A stretch of DNA of 64,000 nucleotides. It comes from Halospeciosus flavus (GTDB lineage Archaea; Halobacteriota; Halobacteria; Halobacteriales; Halobacteriaceae). A program made the position numbers and the translations under genes. Location of the stretch: assembly GCF_029814175.1 (NCBI RefSeq), contig NZ_CP122312.1, forward strand, positions 1,984,001-2,048,000. The letters run 5' to 3'. A model generated the notes under the pieces. It was not told where the DNA came from, searched no databases, and worked only from the letters and a program-made list of their open reading frames with translations. The first letter of the stretch is position 1, and each line of letters opens with the position of its first letter. Positions 1-7,410 of this stretch are shown piece by piece.

Positions 1-145
1 TCGCTATTTCGAGATTCTCGCTCATTTCGTTCGCTCCGAATCTCGCTGCTCGCGTGTCGTCGCATTCGCTCCTCCCGCTCGCAATTCCGAGATTCTCACT
101 CGCTCCCTTCGCTCGCTCGTTCCGAATCTCGTTTTGCTCCGTCTG
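1..145. repeat. palindromic low-complexity intergenic repeat
   Basis: This segment is built from C/T-rich words such as CTCGCTC and CTCCCGCTC, punctuated by inverted arms. CGAGATTC at 10-17 pairs with GAATCTCG at 38-45, and the same pair recurs at 88-95 and 124-131. The same architecture recurs at about 2.9-3.06 kb and 36.3 kb, so it is a dispersed non-coding repeat family. I see no gene in it; its left edge is cut by the window. Confidence 0.7.
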
Positions 146-184
146 ACGTAACAACTAATGAGACGGACCGTGTGACGTGTACCT

Positions 185-538
185 ATGGGATTCATGGATA
201 AGATCCTCGGCGGCCGCGGTGGCTCGACCGAGGACTACGTCGAACTCGACGTCGAGGACTTCGACACGACGTCGGCCGAGGCGAACATGCAGGTCCACAT
301 CGCCGAGATCGACGGCCAAGAAGACGTCATCGCCATCAAGGACGCCGTCTACGACGGCGACATCGTCATCGCGGACATCACTCGGCTCCGGACACAGGAC
401 AGGACCGTCGAACACGTCACCGACGAACTCCGGCAGGTCGCCCGCGAGGTCGACGGCGACATCATCCAGAAGGGCGACGACCAGATCATCATCGTCCCGA
501 CGGGTGTCGCCATCTCCCGGGAGAAGTTGAACCGGTAA
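185..538 (+). CDS. sepF: Cell division protein SepF
   Basis: 117-residue archaeal SepF. In archaea that use FtsZ, SepF is the membrane anchor that recruits FtsZ to the division site. The protein has an amphipathic N-terminus (MGFMDKILGG) suited to membrane binding, an acidic linker (residues 15-35), and the compact alpha/beta SepF domain (about 36-115) containing VIAIKDAVYDGDIVIADI and a closing strand IIIVPTGVAISRE. Length matches archaeal SepF, which lacks the longer bacterial linker. The ATG at 185 gives the conserved amphipathic start. The next gene, in the same direction, starts 46 bases after its stop. Confidence 0.93.
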   Translation: MGFMDKILGGRGGSTEDYVELDVEDFDTTSAEANMQVHIAEIDGQEDVIAIKDAVYDGDIVIADITRLRTQDRTVEHVTDELRQVAREVDGDIIQKGDDQIIIVPTGVAISREKLNR

Positions 539-583
539 TACGGCTCCGCGGACTTTTAGCGTCGACTCGCCTTTCTCTCGACT

Positions 584-1291
584 GTGACCTTCAGCATCTG
601 CGTCCGCGAACCGTACACGGACGACGAGGGCGACGAACAGACCCGCTTCGGCGTCGCCGTCACGACCCGCCTCCCCGCCGTCGGGACGCTCTGTCCGTTC
701 GCGAGCGAACACGGCGCCGTCGCGACACAGAGTCTCGTCAACGTCGAACTCGGCCGGAAGGGTATCGAGTACCTCGAAGACGGGCTCGCCGTCGAGGACG
801 CCCTGGAAGCACTCCTCAACGCCGACGAAGAGGCCGAACAGCGCCAACTCCACGGCGTCGGTGCCGAGGGGGCGTTCACCTACTCGGGCGAGGAGTGTCG
901 CGGCTGGTACGGCCACACCGAGGGCGAGAACTACACCGTCGCGGGGAACCTGCTCACCGGCGAGTCCGTCGTCGAGGCGACGGCCGAGACCTACGAAGAC
1001 GGGTGGGAGACAGCACGCGACGCCGAGAACCCCGACCCGCTCGTGAAACGACTCGTCGACGCGCTCGGGGCGGGCCACGCCGAGGGGGGCGACAAACGCG
1101 AAGACCTCGAAGTACAGAGCGCGGCCGTCGTCGTCGCCTCCACCGAAGAGCGCGAACGCGACCACTACTACAACGACCTGCGCGTCGACGCGACGCGCTC
1201 GCCCGTGAAGGACCTCCGAGAGACCTACCGACTGGCCGTCGAGGGCGAAGAAGCGGCACTGGAGAAGTACGCAGAAGAACTCGACGAGTGA
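584..1291 (+). CDS. DUF1028 family (predicted Ntn-hydrolase-like) protein
   Basis: 235 residues beginning at a GTG (MTFSICVREP). It shows DUF1028 hallmarks: an N-terminal strand, FGVAVTTRLPAVGTLCPFA, AVATQSLVNVELGRKG, a helix with GLAVEDALEALL, then a glycine-rich segment GWYGHTEGENYTVAGNLLTG. DUF1028 proteins are structurally related to Ntn hydrolases; their substrate is unknown. The later part (about 150-235) carries the acidic C-terminal region including a YYNDLRVDATRSPV segment. Probably cytoplasmic; no signal or membrane segment. GTG is chosen because the family starts with the short TFSI-type strand. Confidence 0.8.
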   Translation: MTFSICVREPYTDDEGDEQTRFGVAVTTRLPAVGTLCPFASEHGAVATQSLVNVELGRKGIEYLEDGLAVEDALEALLNADEEAEQRQLHGVGAEGAFTYSGEECRGWYGHTEGENYTVAGNLLTGESVVEATAETYEDGWETARDAENPDPLVKRLVDALGAGHAEGGDKREDLEVQSAAVVVASTEERERDHYYNDLRVDATRSPVKDLRETYRLAVEGEEAALEKYAEELDE

Positions 1292-1343
1292 CCACGCGGT
1301 TCGACGCCATCCTCGTCCCGAGGGGACGGAGAGTCCCCGCTCG

Positions 1344-1544
1344 CTACGCGTCGTTCATCCGCCGGACGCGCGTCTCACCGCACCGCGTGCGCTCGGCGAC
1401 GCGGTAGGGTTCACGCGAGAACGCCCGGTTCTCCGATCGCTCACTCTCGGTTCGAAGTTCGATTCCGACCTCGTGTGGCGTCTCGGAGCCACAACTCGGG
1501 CACGTTTCGACGTGTTCCGAGGGGGACGCTCGACGTTGCGTCAT
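1344..1544 (-). CDS. small zinc beta-ribbon-like protein (DUF7835-type), one knuckle degenerate
   Basis: 66-residue haloarchaeal small protein. Residues 15-18 form CPSC, followed by GSETPHEVGIELRTES and the diagnostic ENRAFSREPYRVAE block, ending RRMNDA. Relatives I remember carry a second CxxC after the YRVAE block; here it reads RTRCGE, so only one cysteine remains, leaving three potential zinc ligands. No function is known. The family label is from memory of haloarchaeal annotation; the motif and the missing cysteine are read directly. Confidence 0.65.
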   Translation of the reverse strand: MTQRRASPSEHVETCPSCGSETPHEVGIELRTESERSENRAFSREPYRVAERTRCGETRVRRMNDA

Positions 1545-1606
1545 GCGAGCAACGAGAGTACACCGCCGCTCCCCTTAACACCGCGACAGGTCGTCGCGGT
1601 CGGCAG

Positions 1607-2086
1607 TCAGGGTTCGAACTCGTAGAGTTCGTCGCCGACGTAGTGGAGCGACTCGACGACCCGACCGGAGTCGCCGCCCATCTCCTCACCATCGACGAGC
1701 GCGCGGCCGATAGCCAGCGACTTACCGTGGGTCTCTTCCTGGATCACGACCAGGTCGCCCTCGTCGATGCTGTCGTCGGCCTCGACGATACCCGGCCGCA
1801 TGACGTCGGCACCGCCGCTGACGAACTCGATGGCGCCCGCGTCGACCGTGACGACGTTCTTCTCGGGCGGGTACGCGTTGGCGCCACGCACCGTGAGAAA
1901 CGGTTCGTCGTCGACGTACCAGACGAGTGGCTCCCCGTCGACGAGGACGATGTCGTAGTCGGTGTCCGCGAGTTCCGCGAGTTCGAAGGTGTCGGCGTCG
2001 ATGGTGACCCCGACCGTCTCTTCGAGGTTCTCGTTGAGTTCGTCCACCGCGTCGCTTCGGAGGTGGTGGCGCGAAGAGATCTCCAT
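1607..2086 (-). CDS. PUA domain RNA-binding protein
   Basis: 159 residues starting MEISSRHHLRSDAVDELN. An N-terminal alpha/beta region (1-80, with YDIVLVDGEPLVWYVDDEPFLTV) precedes a C-terminal PUA domain (about 80-155): AYPPEKNVVTVDAGAIEFV, GADVMRPGIVEADDSIDEGDLVVI and KSLAIGRALVDG. PUA domains bind RNA and are typical of tRNA/rRNA-modifying proteins; no catalytic domain is visible. The start at 2086 is favoured by a GGAGGGT Shine-Dalgarno sequence just upstream and a TATA-like TTTTAAG about 28 bases upstream; a longer in-frame reading to 2260 has no haloarchaeal protein character. Confidence 0.8.
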   Translation of the reverse strand: MEISSRHHLRSDAVDELNENLEETVGVTIDADTFELAELADTDYDIVLVDGEPLVWYVDDEPFLTVRGANAYPPEKNVVTVDAGAIEFVSGGADVMRPGIVEADDSIDEGDLVVIQEETHGKSLAIGRALVDGEEMGGDSGRVVESLHYVGDELYEFEP

Positions 2087-2174
2087 AGTCGACCCTCCGG
2101 CCGCTCGCCGCTTAAAACGTCCGTTCGGTTCCGGCCGAACGGCTAAGTGACCCGCCGTCGAAGGGCGAGACGAG

Positions 2175-2462
2175 ATGTGGACCCCCGGGAGTGACGCCTC
2201 GGTGACGTGCATCGCCTGCGGCGAGGACCTCGACCGCGAGCAGGCCCGGGAGTACGACAAGTACGGCGACCGCTGGGACCGCGACGGGAAGGAGTTCGAG
2301 TACCTCTGTAAGTCGTGCTACCGGGGACTCTCGAAGGCCGACCGCGCCGGACTCGAGTCGCTCCTCGTCGACGTCGGCGCGGGGAGTCTCTCGAACGAGG
2401 AGTTCCTCCACCGCTACGTCGACGCCGCGCGGACAGAGGGAGATTCCGAGCGAACGAAGTGA
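2175..2462 (+). CDS. small haloarchaeal zinc-binding protein (DUF7562-type)
   Basis: 95 residues. CIAC at 12-15 and CKSC at about 45-48 form a likely four-cysteine zinc site, embedded in the pattern CIACGEDLDREQAREYDKYGDRW and FEYLCKSCYRGLSKADR. The C-terminal half is helical and acidic. No enzymatic motif. It is transcribed divergently from the PUA protein. Its last codons already merge into the 87-bp tandem repeat array (first repeat unit begins at 2455), so the original C-terminus may have been altered by repeat growth. Function unknown. Confidence 0.7.
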   Translation: MWTPGSDASVTCIACGEDLDREQAREYDKYGDRWDRDGKEFEYLCKSCYRGLSKADRAGLESLLVDVGAGSLSNEEFLHRYVDAARTEGDSERTK

Positions 2463-2889
2463 GCGAGGGATCTCCGAAACGCGAGCGGGGAGGGACGACC
2501 CGCGAGTGACGGCGCGGTGCGGCGCGGTAGAGACGGACGTACGAAGTGAGCGAGGGATCTCCGAAACGCGAGCGGGGAGGGACGACCCGCGAGTGACGGC
2601 GCGGTGCGGCGCGGTAGAGACGGACGTACGAAGTGAGCGAGGGATCTCCGAAACGCGAGCGGGGAGGGACGACCCGCGAGTGACGGCGCGGTGCGGCGCG
2701 GTAGAGACGGACGTACGAAGTGAGCGAGGGATCTCCGAAACGCGAGCGGGGAGGGACGACCCGCGAGCGACGGCGCGGTGCGGCGCGGTAGAGATGGGCG
2801 AACGAAGTGAGCGAGGAATCTCCGAAACGCGAGCGGGGAGGGACGACCCGCGAGTGACGGCGCGGTGCGGCGCGGTAGAGACGGACGTA
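2455..2889. repeat. five tandem copies of an 87-bp repeat
   Basis: Units begin at 2455, 2542, 2629, 2716 and 2803, each starting CGAAGTGAGCGAGG and containing TCTCCGAAACGCGAGCGGGG; a sixth copy starts at 2890 but diverges after about 15 bases. Units 1-3 are near-identical; unit 4/5 boundaries carry a few changes (GATGGGCGAAC, GAGGAATC). The period of exactly 87 (29 codons) keeps reading frames open on both strands, but the translated 29-residue repeat (Arg/Asp/Glu mixture) has no protein-like features. I interpret it as a DNA-level array derived from the dispersed palindromic repeat family. Confidence 0.92.
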
Positions 2890-2895
2890 CGAAGT

Positions 2896-3065
2896 GAGCG
2901 TGTCGTCGCTTCGCTCCTCCCGCTCGTCGTTCGGAGACTCTCACGCGCTCACTCCCCTCGCTCGTTCCGGACTACCCTACTCGCGTGTCGTCGCTCCGCT
3001 CCTCCCGCTCGTCGTTCGGAGACTCTCACTCGCTCACTCCCCTCGCTCGTTCCGAGTCTCCAACC
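2896..3065. repeat. palindromic low-complexity intergenic repeat (two units)
   Basis: Two successive units of the same C/T-rich family seen at the window start, each with CGTGTCGTCGCT, CTCCTCCCGCTCGTCG and TTCGGAGACTCTCAC. The second unit ends with an inverted repeat: GGAGACTC at 3018-3025 pairs with GAGTCTCC at 3054-3061. It lies immediately upstream of the RNase R start and fills the rest of the 640-base gap after the 87-bp array. No gene seen. Confidence 0.75.
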
Positions 3066-3105
3066 TTGCGACAGTCCTAACTCCCCCACACACCTAGCCA
3101 CGTGT

Positions 3106-4419
3106 ATGGCAGACGACGCTACTTCTCCCGCCGAGGAACCCGCCGCCGAACACGGCGAGGACCAGGAAGGTCCCGTCCGCGTCGGCGAGGACCTCGGTCG
3201 GCAGATCGAGAACAAACGCGAGGACCTCTTCGAGAAGTTCGAGATTCGGGACGTCTTCCCCAGCGACGTGATGGCGGAGGCAGAGGAACGAACGACCGAC
3301 GTCCAACAGGAGATCGAGGACGAGGTCGACGAGCGCGAAGACCTCCGCGAGATGGCGACGTGGACCATCGACCCGGTCGACGCCCAGGACTTCGACGACG
3401 CCATCAGCGTCGAGGAGCGCGACGACGAGTACGTCGTCTGGGTCCACATCGCCGACGTCACCCACTACGTCACGCCCGAGACAGCGATGTGGGACGAGGC
3501 CGTCTCCCGCGGGAACACGGTCTACCTCCCGGGCTACACTATCCACATGCTCCCGCCGATGCTCGCGGAGACGGTCTGTTCGCTGGTCCCCAACGAGGAC
3601 CGCCTCGCCCACACCGTCGAGATGCACCTCGACAAGGAGACGCTCTCCTACGAGGACATCGACATCTACAAATCCGTCATCCAGTCCGACGAACGCCTCA
3701 CCTACAAGCAGGCCGAGGAGCGTCTCGACGACCCCGAGGCACCCCTCCACGACGAACTCGTCCTCGTCCACTCACTGGCCGACCGGATGCACGAGAACCG
3801 CAAGGAAGAGGGGTCGCTCGTCCTCAACCCCAGCCGTGACCGCGCGCACACCATCATCGAGGAGTGCATGCTGAAGGCCAACAAGGCTGTCACGCACGAA
3901 CTCATGTGGTCCCGTGGTGTCGAGGCCGTCTACCGCGTCCACCCCCAGCCCTCGCCCGACGAGTGGGACGAGGCGCTCCGCGAGATCCAAGAACTCGACG
4001 GCGTCTCCATCCCCGGCGCCTCCTGGGACGACCCGCGGAAGGCCGTCAACGCGACGCTCGAACAGGCGCCCGAACGCCAACTCGGCAAGATCCAGTGGGC
4101 CGTGATGAAGGTGATGCCGCGCGCGAAGTACATGAACGACCCCTTCGGCGGCCACCACGCGCTCAACTTCGAGATCTACGGCCACTTCACCAGTCCCATT
4201 CGCCGGATGAGCGACCTGGTGAACCACTGGATCGTCTACCAGAACGACGTCCCGGAGAACCTCGTCGAACTCTGCGACCACGCCAGCGACCAGCAGAAGA
4301 AGGCCGAGAACTGCGAACGCGAGTACAAGGACTTCCTCGAGGAGGTCGGCCTCGACGCCGACCAGGTGAAGAACCGCGGGCTCGAAGTCGACGAGACGGT
4401 CGACGGGATCGAGTACTGA
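3106..4419 (+). CDS. rnr: RNase R-family exoribonuclease (RNB domain only)
   Basis: 437-residue protein, a 3'-5' exoribonuclease of the RNase II/R family. The acidic N-terminus (1-30) leads into a bare RNB domain: DAQDFDDAIS at 92-101 supplies the metal-binding aspartates, GYTIHMLPPMLAE follows, and HFTSPIRRMSDLVNH near 360 is the family's catalytic-channel motif. Bacterial RNase R is roughly twice as long, with cold-shock and S1 domains; these are absent, as known for haloarchaeal members. ATG at 3106 is chosen because the upstream in-frame extension is the tandem repeat array. Confidence 0.9.
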   Translation: MADDATSPAEEPAAEHGEDQEGPVRVGEDLGRQIENKREDLFEKFEIRDVFPSDVMAEAEERTTDVQQEIEDEVDEREDLREMATWTIDPVDAQDFDDAISVEERDDEYVVWVHIADVTHYVTPETAMWDEAVSRGNTVYLPGYTIHMLPPMLAETVCSLVPNEDRLAHTVEMHLDKETLSYEDIDIYKSVIQSDERLTYKQAEERLDDPEAPLHDELVLVHSLADRMHENRKEEGSLVLNPSRDRAHTIIEECMLKANKAVTHELMWSRGVEAVYRVHPQPSPDEWDEALREIQELDGVSIPGASWDDPRKAVNATLEQAPERQLGKIQWAVMKVMPRAKYMNDPFGGHHALNFEIYGHFTSPIRRMSDLVNHWIVYQNDVPENLVELCDHASDQQKKAENCEREYKDFLEEVGLDADQVKNRGLEVDETVDGIEY

Positions 4420-4464
4420 GCCACACTCCCCACACCACGTCGCCGGACTCGATCTGACGACGCC

Positions 4465-4992
4465 TCAGTCCTCGTACAACTCTTTTCGCATCACGAGCGA
4501 GTCGACGCCGAGGTTCGAGTGTTGGCGTTCGACCGGCTCGAAACCGCGTGACTCGTAGAACGTCCGACCGACGTCGTTGTCCACGAGTACCGACAGTTCC
4601 AGGTCGCTCGCGCCCGCCCCGCGGAGCGCCGTCTCGGCGGTGGTGAGCAGCGACGTACCGACGCCCGCTCTCCACTGGTCCGGGAGGAGGTACAACCGCG
4701 GGAGTCGGGCCGGACCGTCGCCGTCGTACTCGCCGTGAACGAACCCGACGACTCGCCCTCCGTCAACGTCCGCGCCCGCGTCCGTTCCCCCGGCCGTGGC
4801 GTCCTCGGCGACGCGGAAGCAGGTCGCCTCCCGAATCTGCTCGGGCAGGTCGGCTGGGTCGTACCACTCGTCGACGGTCTCCGAGACCGTCTCGGGACCG
4901 GCCAGCGAGTCGTAGGTGGCGTGCCAGGAGCGACGGGCTACGTCGCGGACGGCCGGTGCGTCGTCGGGGGTCGCACTCCTGTATCGGACCAT
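4465..4992 (-). CDS. GNAT family N-acetyltransferase
   Basis: 175 residues from MVRYRSATPDDAPAV. The GNAT fold is clear: N-terminal strand and helix (VRYRSATPDDAPAVRDVARRSWHATY), central strand GRVVGFVHGEY, the acetyl-CoA pyrophosphate loop in LYLLPDQWRAGVGTSLL, and a C-terminal NDVGRTFYESRGFEPVER. It transfers an acetyl group from acetyl-CoA to an unknown amine or protein N-terminus. ATG at 4992 is preferred over one nine codons upstream because it places the first GNAT strand at the start. Converges with rnr. Confidence 0.88.
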   Translation of the reverse strand: MVRYRSATPDDAPAVRDVARRSWHATYDSLAGPETVSETVDEWYDPADLPEQIREATCFRVAEDATAGGTDAGADVDGGRVVGFVHGEYDGDGPARLPRLYLLPDQWRAGVGTSLLTTAETALRGAGASDLELSVLVDNDVGRTFYESRGFEPVERQHSNLGVDSLVMRKELYED

Positions 4993-5101
4993 ATATGACA
5001 CGTCGTACCACGGTGCCAAAAGTGTGGAGGTGCCGAGGGGTCGTGCGACGGTCCGGCGTCGACGCCGCGCCGGGGAGGAGAACAGTACGACCCCACGAGG
5101 A

Positions 5102-5335
5102 TTACTGCTGGTGGGTGAACAGCAGGACGTCGTCGTCGTGGGTCGTCACACAGAGGTCGAGGATCTTCGAGAGTTCGAGACTGTTGTACTCGTCGCGGCA
5201 CACGACGAGGTCGTCGAACGGGTCGTCGCACGCCGGACAGGCGATACTGACGGTGTTGCGGTACGTCTTGACGCCACCCGCCTCTTCGTAGGGAGTCAGC
5301 GAGGAGACGAGCTCGTCGAATTCGTCGTCGTCCAT
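5102..5335 (-). CDS. small conserved haloarchaeal protein with CxxC
   Basis: 77 residues: helix MDDDEFDELVSSLTP, then GGVKTYRNTVSIACPACDDPFDDLVVC, ending DDDVLLFTHQQ. CPAC (33-36) plus later cysteines (about 46 and 61) could bind zinc. I recognise the pattern as a small conserved haloarchaeal family (DUF7385-type) without known function. No membrane segment or signal. Confidence 0.65.
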   Translation of the reverse strand: MDDDEFDELVSSLTPYEEAGGVKTYRNTVSIACPACDDPFDDLVVCRDEYNSLELSKILDLCVTTHDDDVLLFTHQQ

Positions 5336-5531
5336 CGTCGTCTCGGGAGATGGTGATACGTCGTGATAGCTCTAGGGGTCGGGGACCCGACGTCGCCGAC
5401 AGTCGTCGCGTTCGATGGAGTCCGAAAATCGGCCTGCAGTCGCTACGGACGGCGGGCGATGGACTTGCGGGGGTCACGCGAGCGTGAGCGAGTGTGACTA
5501 CGCGAGGGAACGACCGAACGAAGAGAGGGAG

Positions 5532-5603
5532 TGGACTCGCGGGGATTTGAACCCCGGGCCTCTTCCTTGCGAAGGAAGCGATCTGCCACTGATCTACGAG
5601 CCC
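5532..5603 (-). tRNA. tRNA-Ala (CGC anticodon)
   Basis: Reading the minus strand, acceptor GGGCTCG (complement of 5597-5603) pairs with CGAGTCC with one G-T wobble; anticodon stem CTTCC/GGAAG encloses loop TTCGCAA with anticodon CGC; T-arm CGGGG-TTCAAAT-CCCCG is perfect; discriminator A is at 5532. 72 nt, CCA not encoded, no intron. Lies just downstream of rpsJ in the same direction; the 3' flank (5460-5525) is filled with repeat-like CGAGCG words. Confidence 0.95.
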
Positions 5604-5703
5604 TCGTACGCATTCCCCAATAACGGACGGATGTATTAGTGGGTTCCGTTTCCGTCCGATATCGGGTGCCGTCGCATCCCGAGATCGAGCCGGGGAGTCC
5701 GGC

Positions 5704-6012
5704 TCAGTCCTCGAGGACGATCTCGATACTGACTTCGCCCGGGACCTGGATCCGCATCAGCTGACGGAGGGCGCGTTCGTCCGCGTCGATGTCGATGAGA
5801 CGCTTGTGGACGCGCATCTCCCAGTGCTCCCAGGTCGCCGTCCCCTCACCGTCGGGGGACTTGCGCGAAGGGATCTCGAGCTTCTTGGTCGGCAGCGGGA
5901 CCGGCCCGCTCAGGCTGACGCCGGTCTTGTCGGCGATCTCTCGGACATCGTCGCAGATGTCGTCGAGGTCGTCCGGGCTGACGCCGGCGAGCCGAACTCG
6001 TGCCTGTTGCAT
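5704..6012 (-). CDS. rpsJ: 30S ribosomal protein S10
   Basis: 102 residues, full length for archaeal S10 (uS10). Signature stretches: [21 protein letters not shown] at the start, [41 protein letters not shown] in the middle (the extended loop that contacts 16S rRNA in the small-subunit head) and VEIV-type end VSIEIVLED. Starts three bases after the EF-1A stop, the classical archaeal tuf-rpsJ pair, so it is co-transcribed and probably translationally coupled. Confidence 0.97.
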   Translation of the reverse strand: MQQARVRLAGVSPDDLDDICDDVREIADKTGVSLSGPVPLPTKKLEIPSRKSPDGEGTATWEHWEMRVHKRLIDIDADERALRQLMRIQVPGEVSIEIVLED

Positions 6013-6015
6013 GGA

Positions 6016-7278
6016 TTATTCGTTGACGCTGAGGACCTTGCCGGCCGCGATGGTCTGACCCATGTCGCGGACAGCGAAGGAACCGAGCTCCGGAATGTTG
6101 GAGGCCGCCTCGATGCTGAGGGGCTTCTGCGGGCGAACGGTGACGACCGCAGCGTCGCCGGACTGGATGAAGTCCGGGTTCTCCTCGGCGACTTCACCCG
6201 AGGACGGGTCCATCTTCTTGTCGATCGACTCGATGGTACACGCGACCTGCGCCGTGTGGGCGTGGAAGACCGGCGTGTAGCCAGCGGTGATGACCGAGGG
6301 GTGCTGCATCACGACGAGCTGAGCCTGGAAGGTCTCGGCGACCGTCGGCGGCTCGTCTGCGGGACCACAGACGTCACCACGGCGGATGTCGTCCTTACCG
6401 ATGCCGCGGACGTTGAACCCGACGTTGTCACCGGGCTCGGCGCTCGGGACTTCCTCGTGGTGCATCTCGATGGTCTTGACCTCACCACCGACGTCCGAGG
6501 GCTGGAAACTGACGTTGTCGCCAGTGTTCAGCGTCCCGGTCTCGATACGTCCGACGGGGACGGTACCGATGCCGGAGATGGTGTAGACGTCCTGGATCGG
6601 GAGACGCAGCGGCGCGTCCGTCGGCGGCTCCGGAACCGGGAGGCTGTTGAGGGCCTCGAGGAGCGTCTCGCCGTCGTACCACGGCGTGTTCTCGGACGGC
6701 TCGGAGACGTTGTCGCCCTCGAAGGCGGACGTCGGGATGAAGGAGGCGTCCTCCGTGTTGAACTGGACCTGCTTGAGGAGGTCCTTGACGTCGGAGACGA
6801 CCTGCTTGTAGGTGTCCTCCGAGTAGTCGACGACGTCCATCTTGTTGACGGCGACGATGAGCTCGTCGATGCCCAGCGTACGGGCGAGGAAGACGTGCTC
6901 GCGGGTCTGGGGCGCGACACCGTCGTCGGCGGCGACGACGAGGACGGCGTTGTCCGCCTGGGACGCACCCGTAATCATGTTCTTGACGAAGTCGCGGTGG
7001 CCAGGACAGTCGACGATAGTGAAGTTGTACTCGTCGGTGTCGAACTCCTGGTGGGCGATGTCGATGGTGACACCGCGCTCGCGCTCTTCGGCGAGGTTGT
7101 CCATGACGTAGGCGAACTCGAAGCCGCCCTTGCCCTTCTCCTCGGCCTCTTCTTTGTGCTGCTCGATGACGTGCTCGGGAACGCTCCCCGTCTCGTAGAG
7201 GAGGCGTCCGACCATCGTACTCTTCCCGTGGTCGACGTGGCCGATGACGGCCAAGTTCTGGTGCGGTATGTCGCTCAT
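6016..7278 (-). CDS. tuf: Translation elongation factor EF-1A
   Basis: 420 residues, normal for haloarchaeal EF-1A. GTPase that delivers aminoacyl-tRNA to the ribosome A site. All G motifs are visible: GHVDHGKST (G1, 14-22), the switch region [23 protein letters not shown] (G3) and NKMD (G4). Domains II and III follow ([17 protein letters not shown]; the C-terminal [29 protein letters not shown]). Transcribed ahead of rpsJ from a strong BRE/TATA promoter about 55 bases upstream. Confidence 0.98.
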   Translation of the reverse strand: MSDIPHQNLAVIGHVDHGKSTMVGRLLYETGSVPEHVIEQHKEEAEEKGKGGFEFAYVMDNLAEERERGVTIDIAHQEFDTDEYNFTIVDCPGHRDFVKNMITGASQADNAVLVVAADDGVAPQTREHVFLARTLGIDELIVAVNKMDVVDYSEDTYKQVVSDVKDLLKQVQFNTEDASFIPTSAFEGDNVSEPSENTPWYDGETLLEALNSLPVPEPPTDAPLRLPIQDVYTISGIGTVPVGRIETGTLNTGDNVSFQPSDVGGEVKTIEMHHEEVPSAEPGDNVGFNVRGIGKDDIRRGDVCGPADEPPTVAETFQAQLVVMQHPSVITAGYTPVFHAHTAQVACTIESIDKKMDPSSGEVAEENPDFIQSGDAAVVTVRPQKPLSIEAASNIPELGSFAVRDMGQTIAAGKVLSVNE

Positions 7279-7330
7279 GGTCAGGGATTCGCGCTAAGGC
7301 GCGCTCTGTGGGAGTTATTCGGTAGTTCGA

Positions 7331-7346
7331 GTTAAAACCATTTCGA
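7331..7346 (-). promoter_or_regulatory. EF-1A promoter (BRE and TATA)
   Basis: Minus strand reads CGAAATGGTTTTAAC, i.e. a BRE-like CGAAA followed by a TATA element TTTTAA centred near 7334. This predicts transcription start near 7308, giving a leader of about 30 nt before the EF-1A ATG. Confidence 0.55.
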
Positions 7347-7410
7347 TACTGTCTTAGCGCCACCGCCGCGCCCTCTTGCGATTATTGAGAGCGGGTGGCG
7401 TGTCAGGCCG

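Noticed and set aside
1607-2260. Longer start for the PUA protein
   Set aside because: Upstream residues are basic and non-conserved; Shine-Dalgarno and TATA spacing support 2086.
2455-2889. CRISPR array
   Set aside because: The whole 87 bp is repeated without unique spacers, and no cas genes are near.
2414-2944. Minus-strand 176-codon frame with repeated Arg/Pro/Ser peptide
   Set aside because: Shadow of the same tandem repeat; basic repetitive product unlike haloarchaeal proteins.
2506-3105. A 200-codon in-frame N-terminal extension of RNase R made of 29-residue repeats
   Set aside because: Product of the 87-bp DNA repeat; no protein-like composition, opposite strand equally open, and the family start MADD fits 3106.
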